A stretch of DNA of 64,000 nt from Hofstenia miamia (lineage: Eukaryota; Xenacoelomorpha; Acoela): contig SCFE01000033.1 of NCBI GenBank assembly GCA_004352715.1, positions 508,170 to 572,169 on the forward strand, given 5' to 3'. The first letter of the stretch is position 1. Each line of letters starts with the position of its first letter. A program made the translations under genes and the position numbers. Shown piece by piece: positions 1 to 13,660 of this stretch. The notes beneath the pieces are model-generated. The model was not told the origin of the DNA and made no database searches. It saw nothing but the letters and a program-made list of their open reading frames with translations.

Positions 1-1697
1 TATAGAAACCTAACATTTATTTGGTAAGCCTTGTAGCAACAGTGAAAAAAATTACTTTGGGGGAAAATGCCATTCTATTGTTTTGTTGCACACGGTAGCA
101 GTATGTATGAGTGTTATTGCAAAAATCAAATGAATGTGTCGTGTTTAAGCACCTAACATTTTATAACCTCGAAATATTTTTTAATCGGCTATGAAGAACG
201 TACATTGTTTGATTAACTTCAAATACCATTTATGAAAAATGAAATTACATAACTATACAAACAATGCTTCAAATAGAGATTTCAATTACTTTATGTAAAT
301 TTAAAAAATTTAAAATTATTTATGAATGTTTAAATATCTGCCTCAAATTTCTGCAATGTTACTAGCTATTATAAATTTTACTCACAATTGAATTAGAATA
401 GAAACTGATATTATTGGTCCGTAGAAATTGGAATGGGGATTAAATCACCAAGAATTGGAATTGAAGAATTGAATTGAAATCTCTGCCAACACGTTGCAGC
501 TGTTTTTAAAAGGGCGATTCGGCCCGCATGTCATTTTTTGCCAATAACTGCAGATTTTTTTGAATTTTACATAAAAACAAGATAAAGTTAAAGCGGAAAA
601 AATTTTTAGTGGGTTGTATCAAGAGGGTCTGATAAATTTCATTCTTGAAAAAAATTCAAAAGTTTTTAGTGCAACATGAAAAAGAAATAGTGAATATTTT
701 GATAGATATCTATATATTTATACAATTAAATTGATTGAGTCATCATTGTTAAGGGTCAGTGTTGTCAAAAAAAATATTGGGGTGAAAAAATTTTGCGATG
801 ACGCGGCCCCATATACTTTACTAATATTATGTTTTTATTGATTTGTCGCCTCTTTCAAAATAAGCGTTTAGGTTTGTGGTGAAGGTCAGTGCCATACCTA
901 CATCGGAGGAGGTTTCAGGGAGTGAAACTTAAAGTAATATAAATATAAACTTTTCATTTGGTGCTATATTTTGAATGCAGTAAAACAATGAGTAAAAAAA
1001 ACTATATACCATATAAAAACTGGCCTAAATGGCTCGAAGCATTAATGCTGAACTCCGGACTGAAAAATGGTCATAAATAGACATTATTTATTCACCTTAT
1101 TTCTAGGTTACTCATTCATTTTTAGAAATGTCAGTTTTGCCAAATTACTGGTTGCCCGTGAGCGTATTTTTGTTTTCTTGTTAGACGAATATAAATTAAA
1201 CAAACTGTTTCCTTCTACTCAATACTCAAATCAATTTATATATTTTTTGAAAATTGATGTAGTTCAAAAGTGTATCTTTCACTGTGCCAAAGGTCATTAT
1301 TTTATCTTTAATAGTTTTGAAATAATATAGAGGGCCGTTTCGGCCGATTCACTTCGTTATTTATTTTTTATGCCTCTGTGCGTTTAGGATTCCTAAAAAA
1401 ATAATTTTAAACAGTATTGACTTGCTTAAGCTATGCAAATTTTCTATTTTCTTTTAGAGTGTCTTCGATCTGGCCAATACTGGGTACAAATTTTTATTAC
1501 TGTGAATTTGAACATATCTATACATTACACACGGATGTCATAAATCGCTTTCCTCAATTCAAAAAATATTCAAATTTTTAACTGGTGTATTGAATCCCTA
1601 CTTCTTTGATGTGACCATCAATTGCCAGCTATATCTGGACATTTTGCGTGGTTTCGCCGTTCTTTAGCTTGAGACAGACTATTACATTTGGTACTCC
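1..1697. other. AT-rich noncoding DNA, no gene recognised
   Basis: No ORF here has recognisable family content; the longest open stretch, at 1067-1330, is hydrophobic and AT-driven. Two short GC-richer pockets (about 510-530 and 1333-1350) contain similar strings, GGGCGATTCGGCC and GGGCCGTTTCGGCCGATTC, which could be pieces of a dispersed repeat, but I could not define its ends. Confidence 0.6.
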
Positions 1698-1716
1698 AGA
1701 TGTGTATAAGAGACAG
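1698..1716 (+). other. Exact Tn5/Nextera mosaic-end sequence (probable library artefact)
   Basis: The 19 bases AGATGTGTATAAGAGACAG match exactly the Tn5 mosaic end present in Nextera tagmentation adapters. The flanking bases do not match the longer parts of those adapters as I know them. A 19-base exact match by chance in 64 kb is very unlikely, so the simplest reading is an adapter remnant assembled into the contig, possibly marking a chimeric join. Confidence 0.85.
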
Positions 1717-2411
1717 CTACATGACTTCGTAAATGACACTTTTGAGGTCTTGATTGGCAGGAGTTGAACCACTAAATGATTTTCACGGTAAAACCAGAGA
1801 AAAGTATAGCCATGTTTTCAGCTCCGACCAGAGAAGAATCCAGTATTGACTGTGAAGGATAGCACATTGAAGATTGGCAATAAATGTGTATTTACGTTTT
1901 CGTTTGATTATTTAGATCATTGCCACATTATATAATTACACATTTGTGTAAACATTTTTAACTGAGTACAGTATCTTATGGTCTATATTACTTTTAGGGA
2001 TTCTGATAACTGTTGTTTTCCTTCATGACTTTCAAAAAATGTCGTGATAATGTATTTTTGATTTCTAAATGTATTACTGAAAGTAGTGTATTGCTTTATT
2101 TATTACATTGGTTAATTAACAAATTTTATTTTACACTGTTTAAATTTACTCGTTGATTGTTTTACATGCTTGAATAGATAAATTTCTAATCTCCAGTTGT
2201 TTATTTGTCTCAAAATAAGGTCACCACAATTTTCCTCTTTCTGCACACATTATCACCATTTTCTCTTTATTCATTTAAATGTGCCATTATTACTACCACG
2301 GGAGTAATAATTCTTAAATGATAATGTTCTCTAGTCTATTATTTATAGATAATTATCCTACGTTTAATGATTTACCATTTTTTCTTTTAATCATTCGTTT
2401 ATTTTTGAATG

Positions 2412-2434
2412 TATATATATATATATATATATAT
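2412..2434. repeat. (TA)n microsatellite
   Basis: About eleven uninterrupted TA dinucleotides. Confidence 0.95.
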
Positions 2435-3483
2435 GTCGTTTGAAACTTTCAGAATTTTGACTATTGTGCACGAAAATTTATGTCAGAATGCAGCAATCTC
2501 AAAGTAATCTTTTCCTCTGAAAGATAAAACAAATTGTCTAAATTCTTACACAATCTAGCTACTTGGATTTGACGTTGAGCATAAAAATAAAGCAACTGAA
2601 GTAGTTTCAAGTCGTGTCTAGCAAGTAGCGCCAAGAATTAAACCTTAATATCAACCTTTGCTAAAACAGTTGTCAATATCTCGTAATCTGTTTACCTCAG
2701 TAAATTCAAACTGAAATCAAAATTGCCAAGTATAGAACCTGCACATGGATTTCAGCAATTAGCATGCTTAATTTCTAGGCATCCACAAAAAATCAACTTC
2801 TGATAATGATTTCCCTGGCGTTCTGTTGTTTGACCCTTTTTAAGATACTGCTTCCTTTGATTACTGCTCTTTAATTTAATGTTGGCGTCCTGACTAGGCT
2901 TAGTCGAAATTCCAGCAATTAACGAAAAGATTTCTATTGGCCGAATTACAGAAATTGGTGCTTTTTGTAATTTTTCTTTGCAAACCTTTGTGATGCTATA
3001 TGTAGAGAAAAAATGCTTACCTATCAGTGGGAGTTCTTGCCCCTTCAAGGCATTCTTGAATATTGTGACAAATATATAAATGCACCTGCACAAAAAACAT
3101 TTAAGTATAAATTAGATCAGTTGAATGAATGCACATCTTCAAAAATATTTGATAAAAATGAATGTATGGATGTAAAATTTCTGAATTTTGAGAGGATGCA
3201 GAGTCATTCTTAATGTAGGTATCGATCAATTTGTCTTCAATTACAATTCACTATCATTTGTATGCTCAGTTCTAATGCGATGTCTAAATGTACATATGTT
3301 GCGTCACAATTGACTGTGTTAAAAACAGTATATTTCTGTAATACTGGAAAGGTTTAGTGAGGTTGTGCCAATTCTCAACCTATCTCAAATAGTTTAAGAT
3401 TTTACACTAATAATTTTTTCGTGAAATGGAAGCCCTTCAAAGGTTCAGAGGCGAAACTCGGAAATTTATAAATAAGGGCCACC

Positions 3484-3486
<3 letters not shown>

Positions 3487-3520
<34 letters not shown>
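3487..3520. repeat. (TA)n microsatellite
   Basis: About seventeen uninterrupted TA dinucleotides. Confidence 0.95.
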
Positions 3521-3522
<2 letters not shown>

Positions 3523-6500
3523 AGTTAATTTGACGTAAAATGTATGAATTTTAATAGGAACTTTTGTTTTGTCAGTTACTAACCGATGCAATATTAATAT
3601 CAACTGGATTTACGTTTTTCAATAAATTCACTTTTAATTAACTCTGTCGCCTTAGGCGAATTTGCCGCAAGTAATATTTTACACTCTAATTAGTAAACTA
3701 ATGTTTGGTGATTCGTCAAATATATACACGCTTGGTGTTTTATAGGTAGGTGTATCTTTCATTTTGTAATTACTGACGTATCTTTCTCGGAGTGAAATTG
3801 CATTTTAATTAACTTTATCCAAAACTTCTAATGTATTTGGCTTCTATGCTATTTAATTTAATGCATTCAATTTGTAATTGAAATATTTCCACTAACGCAT
3901 ATATTTACTTTTCTAAAATATCTGAGATACAAAACTGTAACTTTGTTTTCACGCGCTCACACCCTCTACATTGTTGATTGGCTTATTGTAGCATGTTTAT
4001 TAATACTGTCTCGTGTGTGAAATCTTGGCATGTGTTTGGCTTTTGTTTAACTACAATATACACGTTTTCTCTTATATTAAGATTTGTTGTATACTAGTAT
4101 ATTTTTTCCTGGATAGTCATCATATTTCGAGTTGTAGGATTTTTTATTAGATATTATATTTCTGGAATTAAATTTGGTAAGTTTTTGATATTTGCTATGT
4201 GATATAACTCCTTGGCATATTGGCATCCAGTTGACATTCCCCAACATTTTTTATATAGCGATTTCATGTCAATTTTTGTTTATGAAAATTATACAATTTA
4301 TAATCAATTAAAAGTAGTGGAATTAGTTTACGCAGAATTTTTCCTACGATTATTTCGAATTCTGTATTTTAGTGTTTTTCAGGTTAGCCTGGCATACAAT
4401 TTGGGTCTGGTGTATAAAAATATAGATTTTATGTAATCTTAAGGCATTTGATGAGAATTAAATTCTGTTGTCAACATTCTATTACCAAATTGTTTTGTAT
4501 GAAAATGCAAGAACCTGTTTTGAAACATTTCATTTTGATTTGAAACAAGCATTTTACTCAAGATTAAACCCCTAGGTCGACCATTGCTGGTTACGCCATT
4601 AAGGTTTTATCATATGATTAGGATTTAAAATTCATAATCAAAAACACCAGGTTAACTATCAAGAAAGTATATGTGCAATAGAATTAATCCCTCATTCAGA
4701 TTGTAGTTAAAATGGGGAAACGGCAGTCATTTTAAATGATAATTGCTTCCTTGCAATCCAATTTTCCTTTAACGATGTTTTTGTGTATATTATTTACAAT
4801 TGGAATTAATGGATCGAGTAGAAAAGTTTAGTCATAATTTTAATTTCATTTTATGCAGCAGTATTACTCTGTTCAACTTACAAGTACCGATATTAATTCC
4901 ATTCATATATACATTTTGATTGAATTTTTAAAAATGTTGATTGTCTAAATGAAAAATCAAGTAGAACTCGTAGGTTTTGACCTCTTTCAAGCAATGAATA
5001 TAACCATAATCAGAGTTCTCAGTAAAAACAAAAAGCATTTAACAACCAACATTTGTGTGCTTCAGCAACAATGTTCTATAAATTTACTTAATCCCATATT
5101 TTTTTCGAAATGGCCATAGAATGGAATAAATTGGACTATTCGTTTAGTAACATCGTTTCTCAAATGGTAAACATTTGAGTTTTTTTGGGTTCAATGATTG
5201 TTTAATGCTGATTTTAGCGTTAGCCTTAAGCCATATCATTCAACGAAACACAGAACTTGGAGGCCTAGAATATCCCTAAAGCCTACTTGTAATTTCAAGA
5301 AAAGTTTTACCAATTTGTTGATAAAACTTTTTACAATTCAACATGGTCGGTTCCCGAAGGGTTGGGTAGTTTTGTTGAATTACATCATTTTACCTCTAAA
5401 GCCTATTTTCTGATCAATCTTTGCATACACAGCTTCACATTACACCTCTACAGACTATTTTGAAAGGAATTTTACCAAAGTATGTGTACTTAAACTTACT
5501 TGATTTACTGGGCCTGCTTATAAGAAGTCGGTATTTCATGACTAACACCATTTAACTTTTGCTTGCACAGTGGTTATCAATTTGCCTTTCAGAAAAAGGA
5601 AGGAATTTCGGCAAGTGCAGATTGAGAAGGAAATTAGTTCGGAAAACGCCCAGGGCTTTTAAATCTCTTACTTTTAACAACGTGGAAACTGGATTCAATA
5701 ACTCAATCAGCCTTCCAGTAATTACGCTGTTTAATATTTCATTACACAAATTTTATTGTTCATGTACTACTCTGTGTATGCATCTCTATTATCTAACAGG
5801 TGTTATTGAATATAACTTCGACTTATCCATTCACATATATTTTTACCAAATATATATATTATTGAAATAGGAATAACATTATCATTTTAAACACAATTTA
5901 GTTAAGGATTTTGTTAATATCTTACTATTATTAATATATTGTGTAATCTCAAATTGTACCATATTTTTTGTAATTATTTTGTGAAATACCTTCAATTCGG
6001 ACCTAGTGTTATTTTCAATGCTGTGAGGGGAAACGGCCTGTCCGCTATCCCTTGAAAAATTGATAAAAATACGTTATAGCAGATTACTGTAAGTAAAAAA
6101 GTTTTAAAAATTTTGCGACCCTTTAAATAGCTTTCTTAGCACTCGAAATACGAGGTCAATGATTTTACTAGGTCTAGTACTGGAGTTTTTATATATTTTC
6201 TTTGCCTGTCATGTCTACAAATCTCTTACAAGTTGTTAATTATAATACAATTGACAATAATTAGTCTAGATCATGTGGTAATTTATTAAAAACTCACTCC
6301 ACTTCTGGACCCTGTCTCACTCAACCATGGAAACCTTGATTTTTCTTATCATTTTCTATGATATTAAATCCTTCTCTACTAATTTTAGGCCTTGTGACTT
6401 CTGCATTTATACTTCTAACTTGACACATAATGTGTAGTTTCAATTGGAAGTTTTGCTGATTTAATAATTTTACAGTTAGATAAATTTGTAATTATTTTTA

Positions 6501-8124
6501 TATCACGATTCCAAATGAGTTTGTGATTAAAACTAACTGAATTTCATGCTGACAAATTCAATTAACATTATAAATGTCTTTATATCCAAAATCTTTATCT
6601 ACTTTATTATTTTCATTCTTTCCACTATCTTCCTCTTGCAGGCTCTAAATAAGTCTACATAATACACCATTTCATTCCTTCTTAAATATGTTGAATAAAA
6701 TATACAAATACACCTCCTATTAAATAAAGTTTTTGTGTTGATTTTTTGTACAAATATATTTCACAATACTATTTCATCTGCTTTACAATGCATCTCTGCA
6801 ATCAAATACAAGCATTAATTAATTTTATAAATATCTATTTTCTGCATGTACAGTGTCATCACACATTTATTTAATCACAGGTTGTGTAAATTTAAAAAAA
6901 ATATCCATTAAAATTTGTGGTTTTAATATGTAATCTTATAGTTTTCATCATATTTTTTTCCGATGTTCTGGAATGAACTTTCACATTGGAATTAGGAACC
7001 TTGAGTGCCAACTTCAAAGTGGGCACGATATTAATGTAAATTGGTAATGTTTGACATTCGACGGTTTTTGCTTTGAGAAAGTAATGTTTAATTTATTTTT
7101 ATAAATTATTAATATGTCTATTTTTCACCTTAAAGATGCATTCAATTTAATTTCTTTTCTGACTTGGCATGGTTTTTAAACGCTGTTAATTCTTTCCTTC
7201 ACGTAAGAAATGTTTATAATTTTTCGATATACACTGAAATGCAGCTGTAACTGCCCCTCCTAAACTTTCATTCCTAGTATATATTTTGCCAAATTGCATT
7301 TTAATTTAGAATACATCTCTTACTTCATAATTTGATTGTCGAGCTACTCAATTTCTAGATTGAATTATTTTGAAATTAGGAATTGTAATCCCAGTTTCGA
7401 TGGTTGGATGTACGAGGCATGATTTCTTGTTTTAAAATTTGTTAGAGTAGAATTCCAGGCATTATAAAGGATGTTGATCCGAGCATTACAATTTTTTCCT
7501 TATTTCAATCATTAATAATTTACTTATACAACATCAAGAAGTAGTTTATATCGATTAAATAATTTGCGGATACCATAGATTTTCGAAGGGCGAATTTAAA
7601 TTTTGGTATTTCCTAGAAATTCTAATTGCGAGAAAATTTTTCAAGTTAACCTCTTCATGAACTTGTTCTAGCACTGAAACACCAGGATGATTCAATTTTT
7701 GAAAATTGGGGGTGTTGTGTGGAGTACTTAATAATATCATATATAAAGGCAATATTTTGGGAGTTAGCTGTAGCTTTTCAAACAAAAAATGTAAACACTA
7801 CATCGAAGTTTAAATGCTGTTTGCTATGGGCAGTTTCCGGAAATCAAGAGCTCGTTCATCCTTGGAGAAATTTCTTATTACGAGATTTCTCATGCTTAAC
7901 AGCTGGAGTGGGCGTTTAAAGTTTGCATATTAAAAGCACAAAATAAATAACTTGATGTTTAAAAGGCAGTTGGTAAATAATTTGTAAGAGTTTTGCAAAT
8001 ATTTGTTCATTTTAAAATTGATTACGTGCTTTAGGAAAAGTTTTTAAATTTTTCTCATTTTGTTTGTAATAGAAAAACTTGGAATGCATGTCCAACGTAC
8101 AATTATTCATAATTTCACCATGGT

Positions 8125-8359
8125 CGTGGTCGAACGCTTATGTCATTAAGAATAAGGTTTTGTTAAGACAGCCTAATTTATAATCGATACTACGCTTGCT
8201 ATCGTCTAAAAAAACTCTTTTTTGGAAAACTNNNNNNNNNNNNNNNNNNNNNCGTGGTCGAACGCTTATGTCATTAAGAATAAGGTTTTGTTAAGACAGC
8301 CTAATTTATAATCGATACTACGCTTGCTATCGTCTAAAAAAACTCTTTTTTGGAAAACT
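8125..8359. repeat. 107-base identical repeats flanking a 21-N gap
   Basis: Bases 8125-8231 and 8253-8359 read identically, both starting CGTGGTCGAACGC and ending TTGGAAAACT. They are separated only by 21 N (8232-8252). Identical sequence meeting exactly at a short gap is typical of two contig ends that overlap but were not merged, so the duplication is probably an assembly artefact. Confidence 0.9.
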
Positions 8360-10674
8360 GAAATATTATTCAAAGCGCGGGTCTATTGCCAGTTTTAAAT
8401 GTTGACTCATTCTTTGCTAGCCTCAAATTTTAGTTAAATGACCACTTCTTCACTTCATCTGAAAAGTTTGGCATGTCGTCAATTGGTAGCTTAAAGACAT
8501 TTTCTATTATTAGTTGTCAATCTCTTTTAATTGACAATAACATTTATCTATAAACCATTTTGCGAATTCCCTGATAAAGTTTATGAATCTGTCTCGTACT
8601 ATGTAATCAAAATGATCTTATTTTCTACAGTTTCATTAACTCTTCCTGTAGCTGATTAAGTATTCATAAAATTCTGTTCTATGAAGGCATGGTGTTAAGT
8701 GTGTTTGCCTTTTCAACACACTGTCTGTCTTTTAAACTCTTATCTTGTCTAAAGTGTGATTTCGTTCGTGCGATCAATCTACTTTCCAAAACTGCTCCAG
8801 TTCTTAATAAGTTTATATTACTTATAACTATTGCTAGTTGCTTTATCATATAAATTATTTTATCTTTAATGTATCTATTGTGAAGTGTTTGCTGTACATT
8901 CTGTTCCAATTAATTGAATTGTACGGTTTAGTCCTTTTCATTCCTGGAAGTGGTTCAAAGATATTTTTATGTCGACCTGCTTTAATTTGCAGGTCAACTA
9001 AAGTTCAAACAGCACACAAGAAAACTTTCAAATTGCCTGCTACATTGATAGAATTTTTTCAAATCAGCCCTTCCAGCTCTGGTTTAGGTCTTTTAATTAA
9101 AATTAAATTTTAGCAAACTAATGTAGCTGTTATTGTACATTCCTGATGTCAAATAATTGATTGCATAGATTCTGCAAATTTTAAATGGCTGACTGTGTGA
9201 CCAATCTTGAAAATTTGGGATTCATGAAAAATCTCGATATTTTGATAACATATAGTATGCAATAATATAGAAGACACAGTTAGAAATTTGAAATGTTCTA
9301 CAAGTGTATAAATGTTCAAGTCAAAACTTGACTGTGTTTTTGTATCTCCAATTAACTATTGCATACAGCAATAGTGCATTAATTTGATGGTTACGTTTTC
9401 CATCCTTTGCAGTGAACATTAATTATACGCTACAATTGATTGCATTTTCATTTTGTTTTTAATGGCACTTAAGGCATAATATTGATTGTGAAATGTGGAG
9501 TTTCAAAGTTTTTTTGATAATTAGTAAGCGATAAATGCTTTTAGAAAGGTTATCTCCAAGTCGCTTAAAATATACATTAGTACACCATCGCATTACGTTA
9601 TTTTCCAAGAACTTATGAAGAGTTACCATGTTTGAGTCCTAGACTATTTAAAATGCACTTTTAAAAACTGTTTTTTTTAACCATGTTTTTAATTTAAAAT
9701 TACACTCATTACCTCGCCATGTAGATATTATTTTTCCATTGTCTGTATGTAATTATAAATTTTCAAGCCACGTTTTTGGTTAAGGAAGCTCTCATTAAAC
9801 TCCAGACTGGCATCCACTAGTACATATACATATGTATGCGATAATTTAGACTGTCTTTATATAGTTAATTTGAGTCATTGTTATTGACAGAATTTGCAAG
9901 TGTGTTCAACCATATGCTTACATTTGGTAAACACCGTCCATAAAAAGTTAGTAGTAAAGTTCGAATTTTATTCCAAAGTGCACAATAATTTGAGTAGGAG
10001 ATTAATTCTATTCTCCAATTGGGTGGAGTAACTGGAAGAATTTTAGTAGAATTCTGAATATTTTAATGTCATTCTACGTTGACGATCTATATTCGTAGAT
10101 TAGCTCACCATTTTTATGCGTTTTAATATTTCGTTAACAATGAATTTTTTCTCACGTTGTGACAATGGTTTCTGCATAATACGCTTCGAAATTACATTAA
10201 TTCTCATATCCCGTCACGGAGATTTTATCCAACACATTTCTCTATTTAGTAGAATTTTTCAAATATATTTAAATGTGAATTCCCACATGCCATCAGTTTA
10301 AAATTTTCTCTCTGCTACATCAAACGCAATCAAAGTTTCTTTAAAATTATTATATGTAATGAAGACATTGTTGCATATCAAAAACGCGGGATTTATTTAT
10401 TTCTTTAAATTTGTACCTTAGATTCCTTGACTTTTTCTTTTTACAAAATCCATTTTTGAGAGTATACATGATGTATATGTACACTCGTGGTGTAAAGACT
10501 TCATGGCAATGCAATGCACTTCAATTAAATTCATTGTCAACTCAAGTGACATGGTAATTGTGACAAAATTCGTCATTGTCAATGTCCACCGGAGTGAATA
10601 TTGTTTCTAAATGAGGTCTCTTGTAGTGTGATAAGATTCTAAAAAAATGTTTTTCATATTGTGAACACCAATAC

Positions 10675-10709
<35 letters not shown>

Positions 10710-11401
10710 AATTTATTGTAATAACTTTAATAACCGTTGGTAATAAGCTTTGGCTATATTAAGAAGTTTAATACTTGCTTGTCCGTTTTTTCATCAAATC
10801 ATAAATTGGGGTGGGGCTTTTACATATTAAATGCTTTTTTGTAACACCCAGCATTCTGTAAATTTCTTGTTTTGTTTCTTGCACACCACGATTCGTTTGC
10901 TCATTCTAGTGTCGGCTTTGGTTTTTGATTATTCGTGAGAAGTGTTTGATGTGGCTATACTTAATTTAATAGCTACTACATAAGGAGTTGTTACTCTCCG
11001 GTGAAAAGAATTTAACTAGTCGTTGTTGAATCCGTGGGGTATTTCATGGAATTGTGTGATGATGATTTTGTGCTAAACAGTCACCTACAGCCAATGTTTG
11101 CTGTTAGTAGCGCGTTAACAAAAGTTCTTTTAACTGCAAACAAAGAAATCATTTTATTGCAACACAATAGGGAAAATCGATTCATTTGGAAAGCAACGGA
11201 CTGTATTTCCTTCTATATAGGTTAACAGGGAATGCATTGTACAGCTAGTTTCAACAAATCTTACAACAGTTTTTGTCACCTACAATTAGACTTTATTCCC
11301 AATCAACTCTTGTCACATCTATGCTGTTTAAATTGGAAATGTATTCAAATGTTTTTCCATAAAAATACCAAAACCATTGATTCCTGACCTGAAATCTGTG
11401 T
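8360..11401. other. AT-rich noncoding DNA, no gene recognised
   Basis: The ORFs here (8679-8909 on the - strand, 8838-9113 on the + strand) overlap antisense and have no recognisable domain. A (TA)n tract lies at 10679-10705. Nothing else is supported. Confidence 0.6.
10679..10705. repeat. (TA)n microsatellite
   Basis: About thirteen TA dinucleotides. Confidence 0.95.
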
Positions 11402-11409
11402 TAAGGAGG

Positions 11410-11641
11410 CAGTGGCGCGTTTAGGGGGGGGGCAACTGGGAACCCTTAAGAAAAATGTTCTCTTTTCCTCAAAATTGAAAATAGTTCATGTTAATTCAAG
11501 ATGTTATCAATCGATTTGCTGCTAAAACGACGATTGCATTTTGTTTAAGCTTATTTTTGTCCAAAAAACTTTTCTTCCAATTTTTTTTCTGTAAAAAGAG
11601 GTGTCACCCCCCCCGTTTTAAAAATCCTAAACGCGCCACTG
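11410..11641. mobile_element. hAT-type MITE with 8-base target duplication
   Basis: This is a 232-base element with perfect 16-base terminal inverted repeats: CAGTGGCGCGTTTAGG on the left and its reverse complement on the right. It is flanked by the identical 8-base direct repeat TAAGGAGG (11402-11409 and 11642-11649). CAGTGG-type ends with an 8-base duplication are the signature of hAT superfamily insertions. Runs of G just inside the left end and of C just inside the right end extend the inverted structure. It has no coding capacity, so it is non-autonomous. Confidence 0.9.
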
Positions 11642-11649
11642 TAAGGAGG

Positions 11650-13640
11650 TATATTTATTAAGTTTTGCAAAAAACCTGAAAAATGCGAAAAGGTTCTAAC
11701 TATAATAAATCCTTAAAAGTTATTGATAATAAATATTTATTTCCGGTAGATTGAAGTTTCTAGATTTGTTACAACTTTGAGACGATTTCCTAAATAACTT
11801 TTCACCTACCTTACAATCATTACGAAAAAATTACATTGATATCCACATGATTTTCATATCATTTTGGTTTCAATTTGAAACTATCACATATAAACAATAC
11901 AATAGACAGTTAACGGTCAATTCATGGGCTTGTTTTGACGTGATGGCATTGCCGTATGAATCAAGGTCAATCGGGTCCAGCCCTACTGTTTTATCATACT
12001 ATGAGAATCTAGCAAAATGTATTTTTTCTGTGATTAACAAAATGTATGCAGCATGACTCTGAATTTTACAAATTCGGTGGAATGTAGTGAGTTATTTTTG
12101 CCTAAGGTTTAAGGCAATTATTGAATGGGTGTTTTTAGCGCGGTAATATTCCATTGTAATTATTCTGTAAATCTTAGTACCGTTTGGAAGGGAGAAAAGC
12201 GTCTAGTGAATGAATTTTGTATGAATTTTCATATTAATTTAATGCCGAAAATGTCCGAAATAGTCGTGCTAATTTATGCACGATAAGTGGTAGTTTTCTG
12301 ATGACGGAAATGTTTTATTGCACTACCGGCTTCATTAATTTTTTATTCCTGCAAAATGAGTTCTCTTAATTAAATGAGAGAATTCAAATAAAAACTTTTA
12401 TTTATTACTTTATATTGCCACTCAATAAGTCTGCCCATTTTCAATTTTTCCCCTGTTGAAAATGATGTTAGCTTTTGTAAAATCTCTTAATTTCATTTAA
12501 GCGATTTATGTCACCTTTAACTTTTTATTCGTTGAATTAAAAAAATCATTTTTTAAATAGGAATTTTTAAATGTACTAGAATATCTTACAGAAAAGTGAA
12601 TAATTTTCTAACAATTATCCAGTCATTTTAGGAAACTTGGCAATATTAGTATCAGGAGATCTTGGGATATTGACACATTTATTGGTGAATATTATGCCTT
12701 AGCCTGAAATAATTTTCAATGAAAATTCAGATTTTTTTAATAGCGATAAAATTCCCTATCTAGTGGCTAAAGCCCATGGTGGCAACAAATAGCGAAAACT
12801 ATTTTGTTTTCTGTAAATCGGCTGCGCAGAATTTTCTACCTTTAATATTTTAATCATGGATCACAATGATGCAATCGCAAATTCCAAATTGTTTTTTGAA
12901 TTTGTATTCGTATTTTTTTAATGCTACGTGTGTGATACTAGCTTGATAGAAACAAAGCACTTGGAGGAGTAAGACAACACAGGCTTATAATCTAGTTGCA
13001 CTCAGAATTGGCTGAAAATTACCTTTAACTATTATATAATTTTGTTGTATTTCAACTAGCTGTTTCCAATTTAGATGATTATTCCATCAATATTGATTTT
13101 CATTTCACTTAAGAAACAGTTTAAAGTCATTCCATGGATGATAACCTCACCAAATTTATGATCAAGAACTCTTGTGTAAAATTGGAGAAACTTGATTGAA
13201 AAAACTTTTTGAGAAAATATTTAAAGCTTTTATTTTGCCACCCTGATTCTAATGCTTTTGAGCATACGAAATTACAGTTACACACAAGGTCTTTTGGAAA
13301 ATATTAAGCGTTTCTTCCAAGATTATTTATTTAAGTTTTGAACTGCTGGCTGTTAAATTGATAATAAACAATTAATACGTCCACTTTCCTCTCCCTTGTT
13401 TCCTTACATTCTCCTTCATTCCTATTTTTCCACCTGTTCCATCACAGATAACTGCCATTCTCCAACTGCTAATTTCACAGCAACCTTTTGTAACTTATTA
13501 AACTTTTATATTTATCTCAACTACTCTCCACTATTAATAAAATTGTGTACAATTATTATTTTAAGCGATTTTAGAAAGTTTCTCAATATTCACTTAACAA
13601 AAATGTGTTTGTTTTTAAAACAATCTTATATTCGTATCGT
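11650..13640. other. AT-rich noncoding DNA, no gene recognised
   Basis: Stop-rich in all frames. The ORF at 13396-13722 runs into a TA microsatellite and the end of a transposon, so it is not a gene. Confidence 0.6.
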
Positions 13641-13660
13641 TATATATATATATATATATA

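Larger units (their letters stand above)
1717..8124. other. AT-rich noncoding DNA with microsatellites, no gene recognised
   Basis: Both strands were scanned. The open frames (for example 2752-3093 on the - strand and 5559-5870 on the + strand) show no domain, no splice-bounded structure and biased composition, so they are treated as chance ORFs. TA-dinucleotide tracts lie at about 2412-2434 and 3487-3520. I see no RNA gene or transposon ends. Confidence 0.6.

Noticed and set aside
7555-7919. Overlapping antisense ORFs of 66 and 76 codons
   Set aside because: No motifs, no splice-site context and random-like composition.
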